Source: Nitrospirales bacterium
GTDB lineage: Bacteria; Nitrospirota; Nitrospiria; Nitrospirales; UBA8639
DNA length: 64,000 nucleotides
Direction: 5' to 3'
Assembly: GCA_022828225.1 (NCBI GenBank)
Contig: JAJEJG010000008.1
Span: 116,050 to 180,049 of the forward strand
Shown here: positions 48,261 through 58,010 of the stretch, piece after piece
Layout of the letters: each line of letters begins with the position of its first letter
Numbering within the stretch: position 1 is the stretch's first letter
Translations under genes and position numbers: made by a program
The notes under the pieces: model-generated
What the model was told of the DNA's origin: nothing
The model's database searches: none
What the model saw: the letters and a program-made list of their open reading frames with translations, nothing else

Positions 48261-49883
48261 TCAATACTCACCGACGGCTTCTTGAGTGATCAGTTCCAGG
48301 ATCTGACGGATGTTGACCACGCCCAGAAACTTCCGGGATTCCCGGTCCCTCACCGGCATCACCGTCAACGAGTTTTCCGTCATGAGTTGCAGGGCGTCTT
48401 CCGCCAGCTCGTCGGGCCACACGTGCAATGTTTTCCGGCGTGCAAGTTTGCGCAACGGCGTGTTGGACCAGGACTCCTTGGGCACGTATCGCAGCAGGCT
48501 CACCGACACGATCCCGTACAGTTCGCCTTTTTCCACTACGGCGTAGTCCTGCTGGTGGGGGACGATCCACTGATCGGCGAAGGCCCGCAGCGACATCGCC
48601 GGATCCGGATAGGTGCGGGTCCGGTCAAGAATGTCACCGACGGTGATGTCGTCCAGCGCAAAGCGGGCGAGCGAGGGCGGGAGAGATTCGGGCAACGTGG
48701 CTTGCGCCGGCGGCCTCACCCGGTTCACGACGGCGCGGATAGCCAGAGGCATGAGCAGAATATAGGCCAGCATGATCAGCACGAGTAACGAGAAGACGGC
48801 AGGTCCGATGACGTCGAGTTCAAACAGGACCAACAAAAGGGCCATTTCCGCAACGCCTTTGGCCATCAGCCCGGTGGCCAGGGCAAAGGGCATGGCCAGT
48901 CCAGCCACAAAGGCGCCGATGAACGCTCCCGCAAACTTTCCGACCAGAGGGATCACCACCAACGCTACGATGGTCCACCCCGGCAACTCGGTGAAGGACA
49001 GGCTGAGATGCAACCCGGCCGAGGCGAAGAAGAGAGGCACGAACAGCCCCTCGGCGGTACTTCTCATACCGGGGATGATGTCCCGCCGCACGTGATACGG
49101 CAGCTTCGACAAGGCGGCGCCAAACAGCAGTGCCCCAAGGGAACCATGTAATCCCATATGCTCCGCGCCGACCACGGTCATGAACAGTCCTCCCAAAATG
49201 AGTCCGAAGGAAAGTTGCGGCACGTGCAGGAAACGCTTCAACAGGACGATCAGGGGCGGAAGCACCCGGCTGGCCAAGACCCACGTGATCACGGTAAAGC
49301 CGGCAATCTTGCCCAACAGGATCAGCACGCTCTTCCAACTCAAATGGTGAACGTGGTCGCCGATGGTGAATCCCACCAGTAACAGCGTCAGCAACTCCGC
49401 AATGAGCGCGGTGGTGAATATCTGAATTCCGATGGGTTCTTTCAGGCGACCTTCGTCGACCAGCACCTTGGCCACCACACCCAGACTGGTCAAAGAAAGG
49501 ATGCCGGCGAGGGCCAGGGATCCGGCAAACGTGAGGTTCAGCCCGAAATCGTAGATCAAATCGGATGTGACGGACAGGGCCGCGATCAGGGAGATGAAGA
49601 CGGAAATGATCGCGATAGCGAAGAACCGCCCGCGGATGGCGGCGATGAAACCGGAAATATCGAGTTCGTCCAAACCGATGAGGAAGAAGAAGAGAAAGAT
49701 GCCGATGCCCAGCAGGATCTGCATTTCGCCGGTGGGCTCGACAATGCCGGCCACCGGTCCCAACAGGATGCCCGTAGCCGTATAGGCCACAATGGCGTTC
49801 AACCGGAAATGCCGGAGAAGGCCCTCGACCAGTTTGGCCACCACGATAACCAGACCGATGGAGAGTAAGGCTTCTTCAAGCAT
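48261..49883 (-). CDS. CPA2-family cation:proton antiporter with C-terminal CBS pair
   Basis: A 540-residue protein. Residues 1-390 are about twelve membrane spans of the monovalent cation:proton antiporter-2 type, with LLGIGIFLFFFLIGLDELDI and LTSLGVVAKVLVDEGRLKEP. The tail (about 405-540) carries two CBS motifs: TVGDILDRTRTYPDPAMSLR and LHVWPDELAEDALQLMTENS. CBS pairs usually bind adenine nucleotides and gate transport. The RCK/TrkA domain found in the second antiporter of this window is absent. It is divergent from leuC. Confidence 0.9.
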   Translation of the reverse strand: MLEEALLSIGLVIVVAKLVEGLLRHFRLNAIVAYTATGILLGPVAGIVEPTGEMQILLGIGIFLFFFLIGLDELDISGFIAAIRGRFFAIAIISVFISLIAALSVTSDLIYDFGLNLTFAGSLALAGILSLTSLGVVAKVLVDEGRLKEPIGIQIFTTALIAELLTLLLVGFTIGDHVHHLSWKSVLILLGKIAGFTVITWVLASRVLPPLIVLLKRFLHVPQLSFGLILGGLFMTVVGAEHMGLHGSLGALLFGAALSKLPYHVRRDIIPGMRSTAEGLFVPLFFASAGLHLSLSFTELPGWTIVALVVIPLVGKFAGAFIGAFVAGLAMPFALATGLMAKGVAEMALLLVLFELDVIGPAVFSLLVLIMLAYILLMPLAIRAVVNRVRPPAQATLPESLPPSLARFALDDITVGDILDRTRTYPDPAMSLRAFADQWIVPHQQDYAVVEKGELYGIVSVSLLRYVPKESWSNTPLRKLARRKTLHVWPDELAEDALQLMTENSLTVMPVRDRESRKFLGVVNIRQILELITQEAVGEY

Positions 49884-50157
49884 GCTTCATAAATCTCGTG
49901 CGCGACGCCTTGCTCCACACGGGATGGATTCGCCGCTCTTGGCATTCGGATTGGAATGGGAGCGGGAATTGTAGCGAAGATGGCCGAGCAAGTCTATCGA
50001 GAGACAGCCGGAAGCGGGGAGTCACTCCACCACGTTGTGCCGGCAACCGGCTAGGTCGCGGAACAACAGTAGTCGCGCTCAAGGTTGAAGGTGTGAAGGG
50101 TTGCACGTCACGCCCCCAATACGCCATATTGACCGTTCACGAATTGAGGTTCTTCTG

Positions 50158-51561
50158 ATGGCAGCACATACGCTTTTTGACAAAATATGGGGTCCCCACG
50201 TGGTGTCCGAGGAGTCGGACGGAACGACCCTGTTGTATATCGACCGGCACCTGGTCCATGAAGTGACGTCTCCGCAAGCCTTTGAAGGGCTCAAGCTCGC
50301 CGGACGTCGCCCTCGCCGGCCGGGCGCGACGCTCGCGGTCCCGGACCATAACGTGCCCACCACCGACCGAAGCGCCGGCATTGCCGATCCCTTGAGTCGC
50401 ATTCAAATTGAAACACTCGAACAACATTGCGCCGACTTCGGCATTACACTGTTCTCCATGCACGACGTGCGTCAGGGGATCGTGCACGTCATCGGTCCGG
50501 AGCAGGGGCTCACGTTGCCCGGCATGACGATTGTCTGCGGGGATTCCCATACATCGACCCATGGCGCATTCGGGGCGTTGGCGTTCGGCATCGGGACCAG
50601 TGAAGTCGAACACGTGCTGGCCACTCAATGCCTGATCCAAAAACGACCGCAGACCATGGAAATCCGAGTCGACGGCCTCGTCTCGCCCCATTGTTCGGCC
50701 AAAGACATGATCCTGGCTATCATCGGCGCCATCGGCACCGCCGGAGGAACCGGGTACGTGGTGGAATACACGGGCGAGGCGGTTCGATCCTTGTCGATGG
50801 AAGGCCGCATGACCCTCTGCAACATGTCGATCGAAGGCGGAGCCCGTGCCGGCATGATCGCACCGGACGAAACCACCTTCGCCTATATCAAGGGCCGTCC
50901 CATGGCTCCCTCGGCCTCGCTCTGGACCGCGGCAGTCCAAGATTGGGAAAAGCTGTGTACGGATCCCGGAGCCGCGTATGATCGTGTCGTCACGCTCCAA
51001 GGAGAAGATATTGCCCCGCAAGTCACGTGGGGGACGAATCCGGGCATGGTGACCGGAGTGGACGGTAAGGTCCCGGACCCGCGGTCCTTTGCCGACGAGG
51101 AAACGCGGGACGCCACGACCCGAGCGCTCGATTACATGGCCCTGACACCCGGCACCCCGATTGTGGAGATCCCCATCGACCGGGTGTTTATCGGATCCTG
51201 CACGAATTCGCGGATTGAGGACTTGCGCCTGGCCGCCTCCTATTTTAAAGGGAGAAAGGTGGCGTCGGGCGTGCAGGCGATGGTCGTGCCGGGGTCGGGC
51301 CTGATCAAGAAACAAGCGGAAGACGAAGGACTGGATGCGGTTTTTCGAGCGGCCGGCGCCGAATGGCGGGAGTCCGGCTGCAGTATGTGCCTGGCCATGA
51401 ACGCCGACGTGCTCCGACCCGGTGAGCGATGCGCGTCAACGAGCAACCGGAATTTCGAAGGCCGTCAAGGCAAAGGCGGACGAACGCACCTGGTGTCGCC
51501 GGCCATGGCCGCGGCGGCAGCCGTGACCGGCCACTTCGTCGATATCCGTCATTGGGCCTGA
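50158..51561 (+). CDS. leuC: 3-isopropylmalate dehydratase large subunit
   Basis: A 467-residue aconitase-family protein ([20 protein letters not shown] start). Signatures: [27 protein letters not shown] (seen in part), [17 protein letters not shown] and [13 protein letters not shown]; the Cys of GSCTNSR and the two of GCSMC are the [4Fe-4S] ligands. It isomerises 2- to 3-isopropylmalate in leucine synthesis with LeuD. The start at 50158 has GAGGT about 8 bases upstream; the earlier TTG is not needed for homology. Confidence 0.97.
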   Translation: MAAHTLFDKIWGPHVVSEESDGTTLLYIDRHLVHEVTSPQAFEGLKLAGRRPRRPGATLAVPDHNVPTTDRSAGIADPLSRIQIETLEQHCADFGITLFSMHDVRQGIVHVIGPEQGLTLPGMTIVCGDSHTSTHGAFGALAFGIGTSEVEHVLATQCLIQKRPQTMEIRVDGLVSPHCSAKDMILAIIGAIGTAGGTGYVVEYTGEAVRSLSMEGRMTLCNMSIEGGARAGMIAPDETTFAYIKGRPMAPSASLWTAAVQDWEKLCTDPGAAYDRVVTLQGEDIAPQVTWGTNPGMVTGVDGKVPDPRSFADEETRDATTRALDYMALTPGTPIVEIPIDRVFIGSCTNSRIEDLRLAASYFKGRKVASGVQAMVVPGSGLIKKQAEDEGLDAVFRAAGAEWRESGCSMCLAMNADVLRPGERCASTSNRNFEGRQGKGGRTHLVSPAMAAAAAVTGHFVDIRHWA

Positions 51562-51576
51562 TCGGGAAACCTAACC

Positions 51577-52200
51577 ATGGAAGCCTTTACCACTCATACC
51601 GGACAAGTCGCTCCGCTGGATCGCGTGGACGTCGATACCGATCAGATCATTCCCAAGCAATATCTCAAAACGATTCATCGTACGGGACTGAAAGAAGGGC
51701 TCTTTGCCGATTGGCGCAAACTCGCCGACGGGTCCCCGGACCCGGATTTTTTCATGAACCAACCGCAGTACGCCGATGCCTCCATTCTGCTCACCCGCGA
51801 CAATTTCGGATGCGGGTCATCCAGGGAACACGCGCCTTGGGCCTTGTTGGATTATGGCATTCGCGCCATTCTGGCTCCGAGTTTTGCCGAGATCTTTTAC
51901 AACAACTGCTTTCAAAACAGCATTCTGCCGATCGTGCTGGACAGCCAGGAGATTCAACGGCTCTTCGACCACGTGTCCGCCGCCGACCGGTTTGAACTGA
52001 CCATCGACCTGGCTGCGCAAACGATCTCCACGCCACAGAAATCCTCATTCCAATTTTCCATTGATCCGTTTCGAAAACAATGCCTGCTGCAAGGGTTGGA
52101 CGCGATTGGCTTGACCCTCCGGCGCGAAAAGGATATTGCGGACTACGAAGCCAGACGAAAGCAGAACACTCCCTGGCTGTTTCAAGACTTGTGCTCGTAA
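51577..52200 (+). CDS. leuD: 3-isopropylmalate dehydratase small subunit
   Basis: A 207-residue swivel-domain protein: VDVDTDQIIPKQYLKTIHR, DNFGCGSSREHAPWALLDYG and SFAEIFYNNCFQNSILPIV. It pairs with LeuC, encoded 15 bases upstream. Neither leuA nor leuB is adjacent, so leucine genes are dispersed in this genome. Confidence 0.97.
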   Translation: MEAFTTHTGQVAPLDRVDVDTDQIIPKQYLKTIHRTGLKEGLFADWRKLADGSPDPDFFMNQPQYADASILLTRDNFGCGSSREHAPWALLDYGIRAILAPSFAEIFYNNCFQNSILPIVLDSQEIQRLFDHVSAADRFELTIDLAAQTISTPQKSSFQFSIDPFRKQCLLQGLDAIGLTLRREKDIADYEARRKQNTPWLFQDLCS

Positions 52201-52329
52201 GTCCGTTTTCCTGATATAACCGGCGTCGTTCGACGAACCAAGCAGCGTTTTCGGATCCGCCTGACGTGGGGCAGGGCCGCGAAAGGATCACGAGGCCATT
52301 CCTTTCCTCCGTTTGCCGGAGACTGCACG

Positions 52330-54327
52330 ATGGATGAATTCAGCGCACTCAGGGACGTCATCATCATTTTCTCCGTGTCCATCGCGGTGGTCTTCCTGTT
52401 TCAAAAACTCCACCTGCCGTCGATTGCGGGGTTCCTGGTCGTCGGGGCGCTCGTGGGTCCCCATGGGCTCAACCTCATTTCCGATCTGGAACAGGTACAC
52501 GTGCTGGCCGAGATCGGGGTGATGCTGCTGCTGTTCACCATCGGCCTGGAATTTTCGCTGGCAAAGCTGAAATCCTCCAAGAACTTGTTCTTCGTGGGAG
52601 GACCGGCCCAGATGTTCAGTGTCCTGCTCTTTTTCCTCGTCGGCGGGTACCTGATGGACATCGACGTGAACTCCGCAATCTTCTGGGGCTTTCTGATCAC
52701 CCTCAGCAGCACCGCGATCGTCCTGAAAGCCCTGGCTGAACGGGGGGAAAGCGACAGCCTCCACGGTCGATCAACGATCGGCATCCTGATTTTTCAGGAC
52801 CTGGCCATCGTGCCCATGATGCTCATGACGCCGTTCTTGGGTAACCAGGGCTCGGAAGGCATGGGTCGCATTTTGTTTGCTCTTGGGCAATCGCTCACCC
52901 TGGTGTTTCTGATCGTGCTGACCGCCAGAGTGTTCGTCCCCAAACTCCTGGAGCACATCGTTCGGGCAAAAAGTCGGGAACTCTTTCTCCTGACCATCGT
53001 GGTCCTCTGTATGGGAACGGCGTGGATGACCTCGCTGTTCGGCTTATCCATCGCCCTCGGCGCCTTTATCGCCGGACTCGTCATCTCCGAATCCGAATAC
53101 AGTCACCAGGCCCTGGCCGAGGTACTCCCCTTTCGCGACAGCTTCAACAGCCTGTTTTTCGTCTCGATCGGCATGCTCATGGATACGCGCGTGATTCTGG
53201 AATATCCCCTGCTCATCATGGCCATAGTCGGCGCCGTGGTCATCGGCAAATTCGTGACCGGAGCCGCGGCGGTGTTGGCGGTCGGGGCACCGCTTCGGTC
53301 GGCGATCCTGGCCGGGGTGGCCCTGGCCCAAGTCGGCGAATTCGCCTTTATCCTCGCCGGAGAAGGGCTGACTGCGGGGATTCTCCACCCTGAAACCTAC
53401 AACATGTTTCTCGCCGTCTCGGTCCTCACCATGATCATCACGCCATTCCTGATCCAGTGGGCACCCAGGATCGCGCGCCGGACGGAAGCCGTGCAGCGGT
53501 TGCACCAATGGTTGCCCGGACGCGTGTCGCTACGCGCGGAAACGGCCCAGCTCAAACTCAGGAATCACGTGATCATCGTGGGATACGGCTTGAACGGCCG
53601 CAATCTCTCCCGCCTCCTTCGAGAGTTCGAGATACCCTACGTCGTCCTGGATATCCGGGGAGAGGTGGTGCAATTGGAAATCGGAACGGGGGTCCCCATT
53701 CAATACGGGGACGCCACCAATCCGACGGTGCTGCACCAGGTCCAAATCGAAGACGCCAAGGTCCTCGTGGTGGCCACGTCCGACCCCTTCGGAGCGCGAC
53801 GCATCGTCCAACTGGCCAAAAGTTTGAACCCGTCGATTCACGTCATCGTCCGGACCCGCTATCTCAAGGAACTCGAAGAACTGCACAAACTCGGAGCGAA
53901 TGAAATCATTCCCGAAGAATTTGAAACGTCGATAGAAATCTCAACGCTGGTGCTCCAGTCGTTTCAAATTCCCAACAACGTCATCCTGGGGAAGGCCGAA
54001 CAAATCCGGCGGGAAGGCTATGCGTTGCTCCGCCGGGGCGAACTGCCCGAACTGGCGCACCATCTCCGGTCCGGCACGCTGGAAGATACGGAAGTGGAAA
54101 CCTGCCGCATTGATGAGGATTCACCCGCGCTGGGGCAATCACTACATGACTTGGCCATCAGACCGAGAACCGGCGCGTCCGTGATCGCCTTCATGCGCGA
54201 CGGGGTCACGGAATCCAACCCCTCGGACAAAACCGTGCTTGAAGCCGGGGACGTCGTCGTGCTGATGGGCGCCCGTGAACCTGTTCGTCGAGCCATCGGA
54301 CTTCTCGTTGACACGAAGGCCGAATAG
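52330..54327 (+). CDS. Kef-type CPA2 antiporter with RCK (TrkA-N/TrkA-C) domains
   Basis: A 665-residue protein. Residues about 1-385 are a CPA2 membrane domain (LLLFTIGLEFSLAKLKSSKN and LITLSSTAIVLKALAERGE are characteristic). A TrkA-N domain starts at HVIIVGYGLNGRNLSRLL with the acidic strand end (VLDIRGE) for NAD(H), and the TrkA-C part includes ETCRIDEDSPALGQSL and VLEAGDVVVLMGAREPV. Proteins of this design are potassium/proton antiporters of the KefB/C and YbaL type gated by nucleotides or thiols. It follows leuD by 129 bases on the same strand. Confidence 0.93.
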   Translation: MDEFSALRDVIIIFSVSIAVVFLFQKLHLPSIAGFLVVGALVGPHGLNLISDLEQVHVLAEIGVMLLLFTIGLEFSLAKLKSSKNLFFVGGPAQMFSVLLFFLVGGYLMDIDVNSAIFWGFLITLSSTAIVLKALAERGESDSLHGRSTIGILIFQDLAIVPMMLMTPFLGNQGSEGMGRILFALGQSLTLVFLIVLTARVFVPKLLEHIVRAKSRELFLLTIVVLCMGTAWMTSLFGLSIALGAFIAGLVISESEYSHQALAEVLPFRDSFNSLFFVSIGMLMDTRVILEYPLLIMAIVGAVVIGKFVTGAAAVLAVGAPLRSAILAGVALAQVGEFAFILAGEGLTAGILHPETYNMFLAVSVLTMIITPFLIQWAPRIARRTEAVQRLHQWLPGRVSLRAETAQLKLRNHVIIVGYGLNGRNLSRLLREFEIPYVVLDIRGEVVQLEIGTGVPIQYGDATNPTVLHQVQIEDAKVLVVATSDPFGARRIVQLAKSLNPSIHVIVRTRYLKELEELHKLGANEIIPEEFETSIEISTLVLQSFQIPNNVILGKAEQIRREGYALLRRGELPELAHHLRSGTLEDTEVETCRIDEDSPALGQSLHDLAIRPRTGASVIAFMRDGVTESNPSDKTVLEAGDVVVLMGAREPVRRAIGLLVDTKAE

Positions 54328-54352
54328 CGGGTCCTGCGACGCTGCTTCCCCG

Positions 54353-55186
54353 TCACTCTTCCGTGTCATCCTCCCCTCCTGTCGTCGGATCGGGACCAAT
54401 ATAAGCCTTTGCCCGGTCGACCCACACACGAACAATCGGGGACGCATCGTCATGGGCAGCCTCCTCAAGGACTTGCAACTCCTGGTGATCTCCCAGTTTC
54501 CCCAACCGGTAGGCCGCCTCGGCCCGCACACCCGGTGACGCATCGAACAAGAGCCGCTCCCGAAAATCAGGGAGTGCCTGACGATCGCCCAACTCACCGA
54601 GTGCAGCCACGGCTCCCTGTCGCACGGCCGGGTCCGGATCGGTCAATGCCTTGCGCAAAGCCGGAAAGGCCCCTTTGGCTTCAAGCTGGGTAAACGCGTC
54701 AACTCCGGCACGCCGACTGCTTTTCTCTCCGACGGCCAACACTTGCGTCAGGATGACGATGACAGGTTCACGAGGACCGATTTTTCCCAATGCCAGCGCG
54801 GCGGCTTGTTTGACGGAAGGATGGTCGTCGCCCAAGGCCCCGGCGAGGCGGACGGCTCCCGTGTCGTTCACGGCCTCCCCGATTTGCCCCAAGGCCCAGG
54901 CGCTATATTCACGCACGTAAGGATCAGGATCGGATAACGCCTGAACCAAGCCCGTCGCAGCAGTGGAATGCCCGATTTTTCCGAGCGAGAGTGCAGCCGT
55001 TCGTCGAACGTCAGGGGAAGGATCCTGCAAAAGGGTGACCAGACGAGCCGTGATGGTTTGCGGATCTCCTACAGGAGCTTCCGCTTGGCAACCGGTGACC
55101 CCCAGGAGCAAGAAAACAAGCAGGATGAGGCTGTAGAGTTTGCGGGGGCAACGTCGCCCAACCCAACTCAGGCCGTGAGTGTTCAA
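54353..55186 (-). CDS. HEAT-repeat lipoprotein
   Basis: A 277-residue protein with a lipobox-type signal (LILLVFLLLGVTGC, Cys about 37) followed by six or so HEAT/PBS-lyase-like repeats, each with the DPSPDVRRTAALSLGKIG consensus (for example DPDPYVREYSAWALGQIG and DPDPAVRQGAVAALGELG). It is likely an outer- or inner-membrane-anchored binding scaffold. The start is uncertain; I use TTG at 55186, since no ATG is near and the frame upstream overlaps the TatA gene. It lies 7 bases after tatA on the same strand. Confidence 0.8.
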   Translation of the reverse strand: MNTHGLSWVGRRCPRKLYSLILLVFLLLGVTGCQAEAPVGDPQTITARLVTLLQDPSPDVRRTAALSLGKIGHSTAATGLVQALSDPDPYVREYSAWALGQIGEAVNDTGAVRLAGALGDDHPSVKQAAALALGKIGPREPVIVILTQVLAVGEKSSRRAGVDAFTQLEAKGAFPALRKALTDPDPAVRQGAVAALGELGDRQALPDFRERLLFDASPGVRAEAAYRLGKLGDHQELQVLEEAAHDDASPIVRVWVDRAKAYIGPDPTTGGEDDTEE

Positions 55187-55193
55187 TGTCCCG

Positions 55194-56015
55194 TTACGGA
55201 TTTGGTGGTGGATCTTTGGGGACCGGAGGTTGCTTGGCCGCTTCAATGGACTGTTCAACCTCTTTTTGCGCCGATTCCAGTTCTGCCTGAATGGTCCGCA
55301 TCTCCGGATCAATCGCATTCCGCACGTCCGCCGTGGCTTCACGGAAGGTCCGAAGGGTGCTCCCCAACCCTTCGCCCAGAGATTGCAGGTCATCACTCGC
55401 CGGGGCGGCAGGGGGCTTGGCCGCTTTGGCCTGCATTGCGGCACGTTGCGCCTGCACACGCTCCACGGCCTTTTTATTCACAATGGCCGCCGGTCGTTTT
55501 CCGGTCTGCGTGGTCGCGGCCGAAGAAGGAACCGGCGGATACTGCGCCATCGGTCTAGGCACGGCACTCGCGGCACGCTGCTCCATGGTCACCGGTTCAA
55601 ACTGCTCTTGATAGGAGGCGGCACCCGGCTCCGCCTCAGCAACAGGTTGAGACGCCGGTTGAACCGTTTCGGGACTGAATCCGCCATAGACCTGCGCCGC
55701 CAACGTCCCCGGGGTCCGTTCGGGACCGGGCTGATGAGCTTGCTGGGTCACGGGCTGCGGCGCAGGTTCCGCTACGGGCGTTCCCGGAGCAGCACCGGGC
55801 TGAGCCACAGCCTCAGGGGCAGGCTCGGGTAAGGCAGCCTGAGAACTTTGTTCTTGTTCTTCCGGCGGAGGCGGGACCTCATTGACTTCCTTTTTGAAGC
55901 CTTTCAGGGCTTTGCCCACGCCTTCGCCGATTTGAGGAAGCCTCCCCGCTCCAAAAATGATCAGAACAATGACCAGAATGATGATCAGTTCTGAAAATCC
56001 CAAGGTTCCGAACAT
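55194..56015 (-). CDS. TatA/B-type twin-arginine translocase protein with long extension
   Basis: A 273-residue protein, whereas TatA is normally about 60-100 residues and TatB about 150-200. Residues 1-45 are typical TatA: a short membrane helix ([20 protein letters not shown]), the [12 protein letters not shown] hinge and an amphipathic helix ([11 protein letters not shown]). Residues 46-205 are a Pro/Ala/Gln-rich disordered linker. Residues 208-255 ([20 protein letters not shown] and on) resemble a second TatB-like amphipathic helix. The ATG at 56015 has AAAGGAC upstream. Whether it acts as TatA, TatB or both is open; no tatC is in the window. Confidence 0.82.
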   Translation of the reverse strand: MFGTLGFSELIIILVIVLIIFGAGRLPQIGEGVGKALKGFKKEVNEVPPPPEEQEQSSQAALPEPAPEAVAQPGAAPGTPVAEPAPQPVTQQAHQPGPERTPGTLAAQVYGGFSPETVQPASQPVAEAEPGAASYQEQFEPVTMEQRAASAVPRPMAQYPPVPSSAATTQTGKRPAAIVNKKAVERVQAQRAAMQAKAAKPPAAPASDDLQSLGEGLGSTLRTFREATADVRNAIDPEMRTIQAELESAQKEVEQSIEAAKQPPVPKDPPPNP

Positions 56016-56163
56016 CGTACGTCCTTTTTCAGAAGAGAAACGCCCCAACACCCCGTGAGGTAACTGTAAAGACCAGGGTGGAGTGTGTCAACCTGCTCGA
56101 CCCCGCACGGCATACAACAGCCGTCCCTTGTATTGGGTGCAACACGTGGTAGAATCTTCATCA

Positions 56164-56619
56164 ATGTCTACCTCGTCCTCTCCCCAAATTCCACGGTATC
56201 GAACCACGTTGTTTTTCGGACCCGAGGTTCATGAAACCCATGCCGACATTCTGTATTGCGTGTTCAACGTCAAAAAGCGGAGTTGGAAAGGAGGCATCCA
56301 ACTCGTGGTGGAGATGGCACAACCAGACATTGCCCGTTTCAGGCGCCTCCTGCAATTCGAAGCCTGGTTACGGGACACCCTGCGCCATCTTCCGCACGAG
56401 GACTATGACGAGTATTTTCAGCGAGGCGAGGACCTGTTTCTCCAATTCCTGTGTCAGGCCAAATTGCAGCTCGCGCTCAATGAAGGCCTTCGCCAGGAAA
56501 CGACCCTGCTTTCGCACGACGCACTGTCTCACGAACTGGAGCAGGTCATACGACGTGACGGACAGTCGCTCAAACAAGACGTGTTGGCCGAATTGGATAT
56601 TCCTCCCGTAGAAGACTAG
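56164..56619 (+). CDS. Conserved hypothetical protein
   Basis: A 151-residue soluble protein from ATG 56164. The N-terminal half is beta-rich (TTLFFGPEVHETHADILYCV, then VFNVKKRSWKGGIQLVVEMA); the C-terminal half is helical (FRRLLQFEAWLRDTLRHLPH and on). No known motif. It sits 12 bases before the amidotransferase gene on the same strand, so the two are probably co-transcribed. Function not recognised. Confidence 0.75.
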   Translation: MSTSSSPQIPRYRTTLFFGPEVHETHADILYCVFNVKKRSWKGGIQLVVEMAQPDIARFRRLLQFEAWLRDTLRHLPHEDYDEYFQRGEDLFLQFLCQAKLQLALNEGLRQETTLLSHDALSHELEQVIRRDGQSLKQDVLAELDIPPVED

Positions 56620-56631
56620 AAGGAAGGCGTC

Positions 56632-57399
56632 ATGAACAAACCGATCATTGGCGTGACACCGGATTTTAATGCCGGCGACCGCAAGGACATGGGCGGCAAA
56701 GAACCGACCTATTTTCTGCGCGCCCGCTACATGAAAGCCATTGAAGACGCCGGGGGTATTCCCGTGGTGTTGCCCTTATTGTCGAACAAGGACGCATGGC
56801 GTCAGGTAGTGGCCCACGTGCACGGGCTGCTGATCACGGGAAGCGGGTCCGATCTGGCGCCCGAATTCTATGGGGAACGCCAACGACACAAATTTACACG
56901 CATGAGTCGCGAGCGGGCGACCATGGAACTGGGGATCGCCAAAGCGGCGTACCGGGCCGACGTGCCGATGTTGGGGATTTGCGGCGGCATGCAATCCATC
57001 AACGTCGCCCTGGGCGGCACGCTATACCAGGACATTCCGGCGCAACTCAAAACCCCCATCGACCATCTTCCCACCTATTCGGCGACAAAGACCACGCATG
57101 CCGTGCAGATCGCGCAGGGGTCCCTGTTGCGTCGCATTGCCGGAAAAGCGCGCGTGGACGTGAACAGTTCCCATCATCAATCCGTCAAGAAAGTCGCGTC
57201 GAACCTGCTCCAGACTGCCGTCGCTCCCGACGGCGTGATTGAAGCCATCGAAGCCCCGGACCGCGCATTTATCCTGGGCGTCCAATGGCATCCGGAATTT
57301 CTTTACGACCGGGATCCCATCCAACGCCGTCTTTTTTTTGCATTGATCCAGGCTGCCAGGACGTTTGCAGGCGGGCAAAAAGCGAGGAGGCCGGATTAG
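56632..57399 (+). CDS. Class I glutamine amidotransferase-like hydrolase (PuuD type)
   Basis: A 255-residue peptidase C26 protein. MLGICGGMQSINVALGG holds the nucleophilic Cys and GVQWHPEFLYD the His and Glu of the triad; it begins KPIIGVTPDFNAGDRKD. Relatives hydrolyse gamma-glutamyl amides such as gamma-glutamyl-GABA. No polyamine genes are adjacent, so the substrate is unknown. A palindrome lies just beyond the stop. Confidence 0.88.
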   Translation: MNKPIIGVTPDFNAGDRKDMGGKEPTYFLRARYMKAIEDAGGIPVVLPLLSNKDAWRQVVAHVHGLLITGSGSDLAPEFYGERQRHKFTRMSRERATMELGIAKAAYRADVPMLGICGGMQSINVALGGTLYQDIPAQLKTPIDHLPTYSATKTTHAVQIAQGSLLRRIAGKARVDVNSSHHQSVKKVASNLLQTAVAPDGVIEAIEAPDRAFILGVQWHPEFLYDRDPIQRRLFFALIQAARTFAGGQKARRPD

Positions 57400-57400
57400 G

Positions 57401-57429
57401 CTGGATCCCCGATCAAGTCGGGGATGACA
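57401..57429. repeat. Short dispersed palindrome, likely bidirectional terminator
   Basis: CTGGATCCCCGATCAAGTCG and the following GGGATGACA form a 7-bp stem (TCCCCGA/TCGGGGA) between two convergent genes. The same frame (CTGGAT, palindrome, ATGACA) with different stem bases is at 2836-2868. This style of repeat is common in many genomes as REP-like sequence. Confidence 0.65.
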
Positions 57430-57442
57430 ATTAGCCAGTTGA

Positions 57443-57895
57443 CTAGTCCGTTTCGGAGGGAGTGGCCGGGGGAGGCGTTGTATCCGGGGCCGGCATCGCG
57501 CTTGCAGGGGCTGAACTGGCGTCCGTCGGTGGGGATGCCGGCGCCGTCTCCGCGTCGGGCTTCGGAGCGGCCGCGGTTTCAGGAGCTTTTGCCGCTTCCG
57601 GCTTGGGTGCCGCGGGTTTCGGAGGGGGTTTGGGCTTTTCCGGTTTGATCCCCCCTTCCCAATGCGGCCCGGAGTACATTTCCGCGGCTAAATCACCCTC
57701 TTTCCATTTGGCATCGAAATCCGCGGCCGCCTTATTCACGGTTTCGCCCACGCCCACGACCCGGTTCCACGGATACACGGTCGGCGCAATGGAACAGGAT
57801 TCGCCCTCTTTTCGCAGATACAACCCGATCGGGTTGCCTCGATAGGGCCCGAAAAAAATATGAATCGTACCGACAAATTCAGGAAGTGTGCTCAT
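57443..57895 (-). CDS. Hypothetical protein with Pro/Ala-rich tail
   Basis: A 150-residue protein. The first 85 residues are structured and lack Pro runs (MSTLPEFVGTIHIFFGPYRG, GLYLRKEGESCSIAPTVYPW, FDAKWKEGDLAAEMYSGPHW). The rest is a low-complexity Pro/Ala/Lys/Thr tail (KPPPKPAAPKPEAAKAPETA). No signal or membrane segment and no recognised family. It converges on the amidotransferase gene. The tail resembles linkers of envelope or ribosome-associated proteins, but that is a weak clue. Confidence 0.65.
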   Translation of the reverse strand: MSTLPEFVGTIHIFFGPYRGNPIGLYLRKEGESCSIAPTVYPWNRVVGVGETVNKAAADFDAKWKEGDLAAEMYSGPHWEGGIKPEKPKPPPKPAAPKPEAAKAPETAAAPKPDAETAPASPPTDASSAPASAMPAPDTTPPPATPSETD

Positions 57896-58010
57896 GACAG
57901 GCCAAAAAGTTTATAGTGCCATACCCGGTTTCATGACGCAAGAACGCGCACGCGCTCTTGGGGATTCGAGGGAATGGGAGACGAGGAGCGTGGTGAGAAA
58001 GTTGTCGTGC

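Noticed and set aside
47973..48788. A 271-codon plus-strand frame near the leader-peptide gene
   Set aside because: Mostly antisense to the CBS antiporter; the non-overlapping start has no protein-like composition.
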